From JAUYLU01 sp038065675 (GTDB taxonomy: Bacteria > Patescibacteriota > Minisyncoccia > Phycocordibacterales > VMEP01), in assembly GCA_038065675.1 (NCBI GenBank), contig JBBTQM010000026.1, forward strand, positions 1 to 11,087: a stretch of 11,087 bases of DNA, read 5' to 3'. The translations under genes were made by a program, and so were the position numbers. Every line of letters begins with the position of its first letter. Within the stretch, counting starts at the first letter, position 1. Positions 1 through 7,003 of the stretch are shown here, piece by piece. The notes under the pieces were generated by a model. The model had not been told where the DNA came from. It saw nothing but the letters and a program-made list of their open reading frames with translations, and did no database searches.

Positions 1-201
1 TTTTTTGCTTCCTTATCGGTCAAAAGCCCTTTGGGGGTAGAAAAAATCACCATGGGAGATATCAGGAACGTCAAGGGAGTGGGTGTGGCAAAAGCTACAC
101 AGATCATCGCTCTAGTTGAGTTAAGTAAGCGTTTGACCGAACCAAAGCCTGAAATTTTTTCCTCGGAAATATGGGGCGACAGAAGAAACCCGGCTTCATA
201 A
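1..201 (+). CDS. RadC-like N-terminal helix-hairpin-helix fragment, truncated before the JAB domain
   Basis: The frame is open from the first base, so the true start lies outside the window; 66 residues are visible. Residues 18-45 read MGDIRNVKGVGVAK followed by ATQIIALVELSKRL. This matches the RadC/UPF0758 helix-hairpin-helix signature (GxGxAKAxxLxAxxELxRR). In RadC this N-terminal part is followed by a JAB/MPN metalloprotease-like domain with an HxH...D zinc site. Here the frame ends at TAA (199-201) about 20 residues after the ELSKR element. No JAB motif (HPRE, HNHPSG-like) appears in any plus frame before tatD begins on the opposite strand. It is therefore either a decayed radC remnant or a short stand-alone HHH protein; I favour a remnant. 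It is the only plus-strand gene and converges on tatD. Family assignment is fairly safe; functional status is not. Confidence 0.6.
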   Translation, partial: FFASLSVKSPLGVEKITMGDIRNVKGVGVAKATQIIALVELSKRLTEPKPEIFSSEIWGDRRNPAS

Positions 202-287
202 ATTTTCGGGGCGCTCTCTCTGGTCTCTGTGCTTTTTGTCATAGCGAGCATACTACCAAAGGGGTAAGTAAAAGTCAAAAGAGGCTT
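202..287. other. Convergent intergenic gap, no confident terminator
   Basis: This 86-nt gap separates the end of the RadC-like frame (+) from the end of tatD (-), where a bidirectional terminator would be expected. The only pairing I see is a weak stem around 253-269 (ACTACC with GGTAAGT, one bulge), with no U-tract in the right place on either strand. A T5 run at 233-237 has no GC-rich stem before it. No gene is supported here. Confidence 0.5.
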
Positions 288-1076
288 CTAATTCAAGCCG
301 AAAACGCGGTAAGCGTTATCAACAAGCGCCTTGGATACCCTGTTTTTATCCTCTCCTTTGATGGCGGCTATGCGGTCGGAAATTATGGAAATAAAAGAAG
401 GTTCGTTTCTCTTGCCTCGGTAAGGCAAGGGCGCGGCATAAGGGCAATCCGTTTCCGAAAGAATTGAATCAAGGGGCGTATAACGTACAACCTCGTCATA
501 ATCGGACGTAAAAGTAACCACCCCGGTAAAAGAGAGGGTAAACCCCAAATCAAGAAACTTACGGGCTGTTTCCTTGTCGCCAGAAAAAAAATGAATGTCG
601 CCAAAAATTCCGGATTCATTTTTGTAATGGCCAAGAATATCCAAAATATCGCGGTATGCGTCCATACTTCCCTTGCTCGGCCGCCCGTGTATCATCAAGG
701 GCTTTCCGAGCTTCATGGCAAATTCTATCTGCGCGGAAAATTCTTTCTCCTGCCTTTTTTTATCGCCCTCATCGGTGCCGCCTCGGAAATAATCCAGTCC
801 GCACTCCCCTATGGCAACAACTTTCGGCTCCGCCGCGAGCGCGGCATATAATTTTTCGTCAAATATTTCTTTAGTATCAGTCGGATGAAGCCCAACCGTT
901 GCCCATACCCCTTCCTCTTCGCGTGCCAGTTCAACGGCGGCGCGCGAGCTTTCTAAATGTGTGCCTACAGTAATGGTTCCGGTTTCTGCCGCGCGCATGC
1001 GCGCCAAAACATCCGCCCGGTCGGCGGAAAATTCTTTCTCGTGGATATGAGAATGTGCGTCAAAAAATTTAAACAT
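288..1076 (-). CDS. tatD: TatD family metal-dependent hydrolase (DNase)
   Basis: A 262-residue protein, the normal length for TatD (about 260). TatD enzymes are cytoplasmic TIM-barrel metallohydrolases of the amidohydrolase superfamily with 3'-5' DNase activity, linked to DNA repair and turnover. Visible motifs in order: metal-binding DAHSHIH (residues 6-12; HxH at 8 and 10), VGLHP (61-65), GECGLDY (90-96; metal-bridging E91), MIHGRP (128-133; H130), DIHFFSG (160-166; H162), ETDCPYAAP (208-216; D210) and KRNEP (222-226). All expected metal ligands are present, so it should be active. The ATG overlaps the end of metG by 8 nt (1069-1076), which suggests translational coupling. No Shine-Dalgarno sequence is visible upstream. 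A metG-tatD pairing is also known from Bacillus (metS-yabD). It is the last gene of the minus-strand run. The exact nucleic-acid substrate cannot be read from the sequence. Confidence 0.94.
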   Translation of the reverse strand: MFKFFDAHSHIHEKEFSADRADVLARMRAAETGTITVGTHLESSRAAVELAREEEGVWATVGLHPTDTKEIFDEKLYAALAAEPKVVAIGECGLDYFRGGTDEGDKKRQEKEFSAQIEFAMKLGKPLMIHGRPSKGSMDAYRDILDILGHYKNESGIFGDIHFFSGDKETARKFLDLGFTLSFTGVVTFTSDYDEVVRYTPLDSILSETDCPYAAPLPYRGKRNEPSFISIISDRIAAIKGEDKNRVSKALVDNAYRVFGLN

Positions 1077-2556
1077 TCAGTCTGGCGAAAAGCGGCTTTT
1101 CGGGCATTTTGTTTTCTCTTATGAGTTCTCTTACGGCAAGAGATGTTTTTGGGAGAAATGGCTCTAATTCATATGAAGTCCTGAGTAAGTGACTTAACAG
1201 ATACGCTACATCTTTTCTAGCAGAAGTCTCATTAGACTTAATTTTTTTATACGGCTCGTTGGTTTGTATGTATACATCAAGAGCTCTAACTTTCTTCCAA
1301 ATATTTTCGACAACTAACTTCAAATCAAAAATGTCGTATGCTTTGTCCCATTCCCCGGGGTAATTGTGAAAAACATTATTATCCCCTATGTATTCTTCCC
1401 ATTTAACATTAGTATCAAAATATGTTGTCGCCATTTTCATTACTCGAGAAACAAGATTCCCCAACCCGTCCTGCAAGTTGGCACGGTACGATTTCTTTAT
1501 TGATTCCATAGTCAAATCGCCGTCTTCAAAAGAAGGAATGTCATGGAGTAAAACAAACCGCAAAACGTCTTCCGGAAAATCCGTTACGTTTTTGAATTCA
1601 TCAATGACATCAAACGGCGAAATCACGTTGCCTAAAGATTTGGACATTTTCTGTCCGCCGCTCTGGATAAATCCGTTTATGACAATGTGTCTTGACTGGG
1701 GCAACCCCGCGGCCATAAGCATCGCCTGCCACATCGCCGATTGCTGGCGGTTGTTGTCTTTTCCACAATACTGGACCATCCCGCCGTTCCCGACATGCCA
1801 TTTATTGAATTTCTCCACATCGTCTGGCCAGCCGATTGCCGAAATGTAATTCACCAGCGCGTCAAACCAGACGTACATTACGTGCTCCGGGTCGCCAGGC
1901 ACTTCTATCCCCCACGGCATCTTTGACTTCAGGCGTGAGATGGAAAAATCCTGAAGGCCGCGGGAAACGAAAGATTTTATCTCGTTGAACCTGAAATCGG
2001 GAATTACAAAATCGGGACTTTTTTCGTAAAACTCAAGGAGAGGTTTTTGAAAGGCCGAAAATTTGAAAAAATAATTCTCTTCGCTGATAATTTCTATTTC
2101 CTTATTGGGGTGTATCGGACAGCATCCGTTTTCATTAAGTTCCGACTCGGTTTTTTCAAGCTCGCAACCGACGCAGTATTTTATTTCGTAATTTTTCTTG
2201 TATATATAGCCGTTTTTGTCGCAGAGCCGCCAAAATTCCTGCGCCGCCATTTCGTGATGCGGGTTGGTAGTACGGATAAAATTATCAATGGATAGATTGA
2301 GTTTGTCTTTAAGCAGGCGGAAGCGCGCGGCGTATTCGTCCACGTAATCCTTCACATCTCTTCCCGCCGCGCGCGCGTCATTCAAAAGCTTCGCGCCATG
2401 TTCGTCGGTGCCGGTGTTGAAAAAAACTTCGTTGCCGGAAAGGCGGCGGTATCTCGCGACAGCATCGGCACGGATAATTTCCATGGCAAAGCCGACATGA
2501 GGATCCGCATTGACGTACGGAAGCGTCGTCGTGATGTAAAACGGTTTTTTATTCAT
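1069..2556 (-). CDS. metG: Methionyl-tRNA synthetase (MetRS), short form
   Basis: A 495-residue class I synthetase that charges tRNA-Met with methionine in the cytoplasm. The HIGH motif appears as HVGF (20-23) after TTLPYVNADP. A zinc knuckle is formed by C128-x2-C131 and C145/C146...H149, the one-knuckle CxxC...CxxH arrangement seen in Thermus-type enzymes. VWFDALVNYISAIGW (229-243) is the methionine-pocket region. KMSKS lies at 303-307 (GGQKMSKSLGN). The helical anticodon-binding domain covers about 360-495 and includes the GNLVSR element. The protein ends there, so the C-terminal EMAPII-like tRNA-binding domain found in about 650-residue MetRS proteins is absent. The stretch at 264-281 reads CGKDNNRQQSAMWQAMLM, whereas common bacterial enzymes have GKDIxxFH; this may be a lineage feature. 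It lies 39 nt after the AI-2E-like gene and overlaps tatD. No strong Shine-Dalgarno site is seen. Confidence 0.97.
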   Translation of the reverse strand: MNKKPFYITTTLPYVNADPHVGFAMEIIRADAVARYRRLSGNEVFFNTGTDEHGAKLLNDARAAGRDVKDYVDEYAARFRLLKDKLNLSIDNFIRTTNPHHEMAAQEFWRLCDKNGYIYKKNYEIKYCVGCELEKTESELNENGCCPIHPNKEIEIISEENYFFKFSAFQKPLLEFYEKSPDFVIPDFRFNEIKSFVSRGLQDFSISRLKSKMPWGIEVPGDPEHVMYVWFDALVNYISAIGWPDDVEKFNKWHVGNGGMVQYCGKDNNRQQSAMWQAMLMAAGLPQSRHIVINGFIQSGGQKMSKSLGNVISPFDVIDEFKNVTDFPEDVLRFVLLHDIPSFEDGDLTMESIKKSYRANLQDGLGNLVSRVMKMATTYFDTNVKWEEYIGDNNVFHNYPGEWDKAYDIFDLKLVVENIWKKVRALDVYIQTNEPYKKIKSNETSARKDVAYLLSHLLRTSYELEPFLPKTSLAVRELIRENKMPEKPLFARLNV

Positions 2557-2595
2557 AGCCAGGAATTACCGACCTAAACGCCGAGAGATTTTTTA

Positions 2596-3663
2596 TCATG
2601 CCCTACCGGCAGAAATTCTTTCTTTGCGCTTTTCTATATCGCCCGCCAGTTCCATAACCAAAGTTGCGAAAGGGACGGCAAGCACCATCCCGAAAAATCC
2701 GGCGAGTTGGAACCCGACTATAAGCGAAATAATGACCAAAAGAGGCGGGACGCCGGTAATTTTCCGTACGACAAGAGGATAAATCAAATGATTTTCAAAT
2801 TGCTGGATGATAACGTAGAAGCCGACAACCAGAAAGCCGAGCATCAATCCGCCGTCTACAAAAGCGAGTATGACAGCCGGAATCGCGCCCATAATCGGGC
2901 CGACAACCGGAATAAGTTCAAACACCGCGGCGACAAGAGCAAGAAGGAAGGCGTATTTAACCCCAAGGACGGTCAATCCTAGATAAACAAGGACGCCAAT
3001 CAAGAGGCCGAGCAATAATTGCCCCTGCATCCAAAGAGCTATTTTGTTCTGAGTGCGCTTCCAAAGGTCCAGGGCATATTTTTCATGGCGAAGCGGCACA
3101 ACCACTCTCAAAAAATTTTCAATTCCTTTTTCTTGCACCGCAAGATAAAAAGATATTACAAGAATAAGCACAACTCCGGTAATCCCGCCGAAAAACAAAC
3201 TAATCGCCTGAAGCGCCCCGCCGGATATCCCGAAAAGCGCGGCGCGCGCGTCAGATAGAAGGTCGACTATGGAAAAATTTGAAGTGATGTCGTTTAGAAG
3301 ATTCTGGGCGCCAAAAAGGGAATCAATAGTGGAATCCAGCCCCTCAACTGAACCGACGTACTCCGGCAAAGAAGCGACGAAGTTTGAAAATTCGGTAAGA
3401 AGAGGAGGAACGAAAAAGAACAGAACGGCAAAAAACGCAATTATAAAAAGTAGAAAAAGGGAAATAACCGAAATTATTCTGGGAACACCGAAACCAACCA
3501 GGCGCCTGGTAAAAGGCTCAAGGGCCGAAGCAATAACCACCGATGTGAGAAGTATAAGAACGAAATCACGTATTTTATAAAGAGCCGCCGCCACGGCAAA
3601 AACGGCAAGGACTTTGACGACCCCCCCTATGGTCACCGTAAATTCGGTGCGTTCTTTCTCCAT
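2596..3663 (-). CDS. AI-2E/PerM (UPF0118) family membrane transporter
   Basis: A 355-residue integral membrane protein matching the AI-2E transporter/PerM family in length and organisation. Likely membrane segments, judged by hydrophobicity: about 14-29, 33-49, 62-88, 150-175, 214-234, 236-268, 270-288 and 305-338. A soluble, more polar loop at about 90-148 lies after the third segment, as is usual in this family. Family signatures are FELIPVVGPIMGAIPAV (248-264), QQFENHLIYPLVVRKITG (287-304) and GFFGMVLAVPFATLVMEL (322-339). Members have been proposed to export autoinducer-2 or to act as Na+(Li+)/H+ antiporters, and most have no known substrate; none can be assigned here. The C-terminal tail is short and basic (EKRKER). 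The gene lies 51 nt after glyS and 39 nt before metG and is probably cotranscribed with them. Nothing suggests truncation. Confidence 0.9.
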   Translation of the reverse strand: MEKERTEFTVTIGGVVKVLAVFAVAAALYKIRDFVLILLTSVVIASALEPFTRRLVGFGVPRIISVISLFLLFIIAFFAVLFFFVPPLLTEFSNFVASLPEYVGSVEGLDSTIDSLFGAQNLLNDITSNFSIVDLLSDARAALFGISGGALQAISLFFGGITGVVLILVISFYLAVQEKGIENFLRVVVPLRHEKYALDLWKRTQNKIALWMQGQLLLGLLIGVLVYLGLTVLGVKYAFLLALVAAVFELIPVVGPIMGAIPAVILAFVDGGLMLGFLVVGFYVIIQQFENHLIYPLVVRKITGVPPLLVIISLIVGFQLAGFFGMVLAVPFATLVMELAGDIEKRKERISAGRA

Positions 3664-3714
3664 ATACGAAAAGTTTAACGCGATTTTGCTTATGGCGCAA
3701 TTAAATGACGAGAA

Positions 3715-5022
3715 TCAAGAAATCCTCTCTGACAGAAACGAGGCTATCCCCGAGACCTTTATCCGTTCTTGCTCGCCGGTGTCGCGGTCGCGGACAGTCA
3801 CCGTATCATCACCGAGAGTGTCAAAATCAATGGTTATGCAATAAGGCGTGCCTATCTCGTCTTGCCTTCTGTAGCGTTTGCCAATGTTGCCGTTATCGTC
3901 AAAAATAACCGCACCAATTTCGCGCTTTAGTTCATTGTAAACGCCGCGGGCCTTTTCGACGAGCTCCGGCTTGTTCTTGAGAAGCGGGAAAACGGCGGCT
4001 TTGACAGGAGCCACGCGCGGCGAAAATTTCAAGTATGTGCGCATTTCTCCCCCCATTTCGTCTTCCACATACGCATCGCATAAAACAGCGAGGATGGTTC
4101 TGTCCAGTCCCCAAGTAGGCTCTATGACGTGCGGCGTAAATTTTTCTTTCGTCTCTTCGTCGTAATATTCAAGCGCCGCACTGCTTTCCCTGGAGTGATT
4201 GGAGAGGTCAAAGTCGGTACGATATGCCAAACCGTAAAGCTCTTTTTTACCGAACGGAAAATCATATTCAAAGTCTATCGTTCGCTTTGAATAATGGGCC
4301 CTGTCCCCATCCGGGACCTCAAGTTCATGGATATTTTTTTTGTTGAGCCCGATTAAATTAATCCATTCAAGCATGTGCTTGCGCCAAATTTCAAATTCTT
4401 CTTTCCAATCGCTCCCGCGGATGAAATATTCTATCTCCATCTGTTCAAACTCGCGCGAACGGAAAAGAAAATCTCTCGGCGCAATTTCGTTTCTGAAAGC
4501 TTTCCCTATCTGGGCAATGCCAAAGGGCAATTTTGGGTGGAATGAATCTATAATATTTTTGAAATTTACAAACATCCCCTGTGCCGTCTCCGGTCTGAGA
4601 TACGAAACTGATGATTCGTCTTCCGTGGCGCCGACATTCGTCTTGAACATCAAATTAAATCTCCTTTCAATGCCCAGCTTGCCGCCGCAATCAGGACAGA
4701 TGGAAACATCCTCCAATTGATCCGCGCGAAATCTTTTTTTACATTTTCCGCATTCGACGAGAGGGTCGGAAAATCCGGCAGAGAGATGCCCGCTCGCCTG
4801 CCAAACTTTCGGGTTCATGATAATCGCCGCGTCCACGCCGTACATATCTTCGCGGCCGTCCACAAACATTTTCCACCAAAGATTTTTTATGTTGTTTTTG
4901 AGCGCCACGCCCAAGGGCCCGTAATCAAAGGTGCCGGAGAGCCCCCCGTAAATTTCCGAACCCTGATAAATGAATCCTCGGCGCTTGCAGAGAGAAACTA
5001 TATTTTCCATTAGGTTATCCAT
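3715..5022 (-). CDS. glyS: Glycyl-tRNA synthetase, alpha2 (single-chain) type
   Basis: A 435-residue class II synthetase of the dimeric alpha2 type (also called glyQS), which charges tRNA-Gly. It is unrelated to the alpha2beta2 GlyQ/GlyS enzyme of many bacteria. Visible in order: the N-terminal CKRRGFIYQGSEIYGGLSG segment with YGPLG (34-38); NPKVWQASGHL (70-80) and SDPLVEC; two CxxC pairs (C91/C94 and C109/C112) of the zinc-ribbon insertion; RPETAQGMF (143-151); motif 2 FRNEIAPRDFLFRSREFEQ (176-194); motif 3 EPTWGLDRTI (301-310); and the HGTP anticodon-binding domain from about 337 (RVAPVKAAVFPL) to 430. The start at 5022 gives MDNLMENIV; a second ATG at 5010 (residue 5) is equally possible, since neither has a Shine-Dalgarno sequence. 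recO next to a glycyl synthetase is also known in Firmicutes. The protein is complete, with no missing catalytic motif. Confidence 0.97.
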   Translation of the reverse strand: MDNLMENIVSLCKRRGFIYQGSEIYGGLSGTFDYGPLGVALKNNIKNLWWKMFVDGREDMYGVDAAIIMNPKVWQASGHLSAGFSDPLVECGKCKKRFRADQLEDVSICPDCGGKLGIERRFNLMFKTNVGATEDESSVSYLRPETAQGMFVNFKNIIDSFHPKLPFGIAQIGKAFRNEIAPRDFLFRSREFEQMEIEYFIRGSDWKEEFEIWRKHMLEWINLIGLNKKNIHELEVPDGDRAHYSKRTIDFEYDFPFGKKELYGLAYRTDFDLSNHSRESSAALEYYDEETKEKFTPHVIEPTWGLDRTILAVLCDAYVEDEMGGEMRTYLKFSPRVAPVKAAVFPLLKNKPELVEKARGVYNELKREIGAVIFDDNGNIGKRYRRQDEIGTPYCITIDFDTLGDDTVTVRDRDTGEQERIKVSGIASFLSERIS

Positions 5023-5040
5023 TACAGTTTTGGAATTAGC

Positions 5041-5080
5041 TTACCAACTATAAACCAAAAACTCTAAACTAAAAACTATT
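5041..5080. repeat. Degenerate short AACTA-type repeat between surface-protein gene and glyS
   Basis: The plus strand shows consecutive degenerate units such as CCAACTA, ACCAAAAACT, CTAAACT and AAAAACTA. They start within the 53-nt gap and run into the stop codon of the upstream gene (5076-5078). The composition is A/C-rich on one strand, unlike the neighbouring coding DNA. Similar units occur at about 7591-7617 and, inside a gene, at 10905-10937. Function is unknown. There is no hairpin, so this is not a typical terminator. Confidence 0.45.
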
Positions 5081-6986
5081 TCTGGATTATATCATCCCCT
5101 ACCCTAACTCCGGTGTCGCCGGAAAGTTTGGTTGAGAGAGCGGTAACTGACGAGGTAATTAGGGCTTTTGAAAAGGTATCCTCCGCTTCAAACAACGCGC
5201 TACCGGTAATGGGCGCGGGGGCGCCAATCTGGGAGGTGGACGGCGTAACCCCCAATTGGAACGAAACCTTTCTCAGAGAAATGGTGATGCCGGTTCCGGC
5301 TTCAAGCCGCCCAATATCCCAGATGACCTCGCGTGTTACCGAATTATAAGAAATGTTTTCATCGGAAGGGCTCGTATTTTCAGTAAACCGGACATACGAC
5401 GGAAGAATCGTTTTCACCTTGGCGTGCGACAAATCATTTGATGAATTGGACACAGACCAGGTCACTGTGTAAGTCGTTTCTTTATCCGCGCGCGGGGGGA
5501 TTACACCGAAATTTTTAAACGGACCGCTGTAATAAGAAGATACGGCGGATAACTGGACATTGGAACTTACTTTAATTGTTTTTTTCTCGGAAGAAGAAAT
5601 TTCTTCCGGGACGTTTCCTTCTCCTATACGCCTCGCTTGGACACTCACGTTAAGGGTAAGCGAAGGATTTCTTACTGCTCCCTGATTCCCGGAAGAAAGG
5701 GGTAGAATATTGAATGAGAAATTAAATTGGCCGCTGTCACCTCCTTCCAATTCGGTAAGAGACGGCGAAGTGTCTTTGTTCCAAGTTAGGGTTGAATCGC
5801 TTGAGCTGTAAAAAGCTCCGACGGCGGAAACGGATTTTTTATCAAGAATTGTCCCGTTAATCTGCACGGATATTTCGGCATCAAGCACTCGCCCCGGCAC
5901 ATTATTTGTCCAATAAATTACACCGTTTATCCTGCCGCTTGCCGGAACTGAAATTTCAGGACCGGATTCATCGTTTATAAGAAGCTTGGCTTCTATGAAC
6001 GGCCGCTTGATGGAAATTGTATGCAGTATTGAACCGTACACAACACCAATATCACCTTGGTTTTTATCGTCCTCCCTCCCCGCGTAAATCCGGAAAGACC
6101 TTTCCTCTCCGTCTTCTCCTGAAAGAGTGCCGCGAATCGTTATTTTCTTTCTGGTTCCTTTTTCAAGGTCCCCCAAGCGCCAGGCGTTATTGCCAAATGA
6201 AGTATCCGGGGATGGTTTACCCAAAGAAAATCCTGAGGGATATTCCACGCGAAGCATCATATTCCCTACTATTTTTTCCGCGTTGGCGAGAACTTCAACT
6301 TCAAGAAAAATTTCCTGGCCTGAATTTGCTTCTTTCATGCCGCTTATGGAAAGAGAGATGGGGCTTGAAGTCACGTGAACTACATATTCAGATTCTTTGA
6401 CGAAAATCGCGTTTGATCCCTGTATGCGGTATTCAAGTGTCGCGCGCACCGTTCGCTCGCTTCCTTCAGCGCCAAAAAGAGTTATCTTGGCTCGCTTGGA
6501 AGCCGAATTGCCGGCTCCGATATCACCCACGAATTGCCTTATGCGCGCGACATTATTATCTCCTTCAAGAGTCGCCCCACGCGGGTATTCCACTATCAAG
6601 TCGGCATATTCAAGCCCTTGGTTGTTTTTATTTCTAATATCAAATTCAAGCTCAATTTCGTTCCCCCCCTCGACGAAAGCCGGGCCTAAAATGGAAAGGT
6701 CTATGTTTTTATTTGAGACGATATTGCGGCCACCGAAAAAAGCGGCAAGAGAAAAAATCAAGGAAACGGCAAAAAAAATCGCCGAACCGATAAAAAGCTT
6801 TTTTAAAAACGGAACATGCGGAGATGGTTCTTCCTCTTCATGGTTTCCCTCGCCCCAATCCCGCCTGATATCATATTCCTGCTTATGCAAAACGCCCGGG
6901 CGGTGCTTTGTTACAACGCCGTCATTGCGGTACAAATTCTGAGAAATTTTCTCAAGCGGGTCCTTTTTATCTTCCGGAGAAACCAT
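5076..6986 (-). CDS. Membrane-anchored surface protein with about four beta-sandwich (DUF11/CARDB-like) repeats
   Basis: A 636-residue protein of unknown specific function. Residues 1-62 are charged and predicted cytoplasmic. One strong transmembrane segment follows (about 63-86, from KKLFIGSAIFFAVSL to AAFFGG), with no signal-peptidase site, giving an N-in, single-pass topology with about 550 residues outside. The exterior is Ser/Thr/Gly/Asn-rich beta structure that divides into roughly four repeats: 94-205, 208-328, 330-470 and 475-615. They share a 'hydrophobic-VEYP-G ... W/R-x-G-x-L/I-x-x-G ... K-I-T-I' pattern: VEYPRG...FVGDIGAGN...AKITLFG; VEYPSG...WRLGDLEKG...KITIRG; TWNKD...LEGGDSGQFNFSF; LPSYV...WDIGRLEAGTGITIS. 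This resembles DUF11/NEW3/CARDB-type Ig-like domains of cell-surface proteins. There are no cysteines, no sortase motif and no enzyme motif. A role in surface structure or attachment is only an inference. It lies between recO and glyS, with its own candidate promoter 8 nt upstream. Confidence 0.85.
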   Translation of the reverse strand: MVSPEDKKDPLEKISQNLYRNDGVVTKHRPGVLHKQEYDIRRDWGEGNHEEEEPSPHVPFLKKLFIGSAIFFAVSLIFSLAAFFGGRNIVSNKNIDLSILGPAFVEGGNEIELEFDIRNKNNQGLEYADLIVEYPRGATLEGDNNVARIRQFVGDIGAGNSASKRAKITLFGAEGSERTVRATLEYRIQGSNAIFVKESEYVVHVTSSPISLSISGMKEANSGQEIFLEVEVLANAEKIVGNMMLRVEYPSGFSLGKPSPDTSFGNNAWRLGDLEKGTRKKITIRGTLSGEDGEERSFRIYAGREDDKNQGDIGVVYGSILHTISIKRPFIEAKLLINDESGPEISVPASGRINGVIYWTNNVPGRVLDAEISVQINGTILDKKSVSAVGAFYSSSDSTLTWNKDTSPSLTELEGGDSGQFNFSFNILPLSSGNQGAVRNPSLTLNVSVQARRIGEGNVPEEISSSEKKTIKVSSNVQLSAVSSYYSGPFKNFGVIPPRADKETTYTVTWSVSNSSNDLSHAKVKTILPSYVRFTENTSPSDENISYNSVTREVIWDIGRLEAGTGITISLRKVSFQLGVTPSTSQIGAPAPITGSALFEAEDTFSKALITSSVTALSTKLSGDTGVRVGDDIIQK

Positions 6987-6993
6987 ATTTAAA

Positions 6994-7002
6994 ATTATAC
7001 CA
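6994..7002 (-). promoter_or_regulatory. Extended -10 promoter element (TGGTATAAT), possible leaderless start
   Basis: On the minus strand TGGTATAAT is a perfect TGnTATAAT extended -10 box. It follows the recO stop codon (7004-7006) by one base. The ATG of the 636-residue surface-protein gene (6984-6986) starts 8 nt after the box, about where RNA polymerase would initiate. Transcription from here would give a leaderless or nearly leaderless mRNA, consistent with the lack of a Shine-Dalgarno site. No recognisable TTGACA-like -35 lies 17 nt upstream, which is tolerable for an extended -10 promoter. Confidence 0.55.
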
Positions 7003-7003
7003 G

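Noticed and set aside
202..267. A 21-codon hydrophobic stretch (IFGALSLVSVLFVIASILPKG) in the same frame right after the RadC-like stop
   Set aside because: It could look like a C-terminal membrane segment reached by readthrough, but it has no start codon, no recoding signal is visible, and RadC proteins have no such tail; chance is more likely.
171..467. 98-residue open frame on the plus strand overlapping the RadC-like frame and the end of tatD
   Set aside because: It resembles neither the RadC catalytic domain nor any family I recognise, and most of it is antisense to tatD.
1388..1849. 153-residue open frame on the plus strand
   Set aside because: It is antisense to metG, whose motifs across the same bases (KMSKS, VWFDALV) are unambiguous.
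5086..5094. TGATATAAT (minus strand), a second extended -10-like match upstream of glyS
   Set aside because: It lies inside the last codons of the surface-protein gene (DDIIQ), about 64 nt from the glyS ATG, with no -35 element. The coding constraint explains it, so it is not listed as a promoter.
6397..6942. 181-residue open frame on the plus strand
   Set aside because: It is antisense to the surface-protein gene, has no recognisable domain, and the minus-strand frame is far longer and has coherent topology and repeats.
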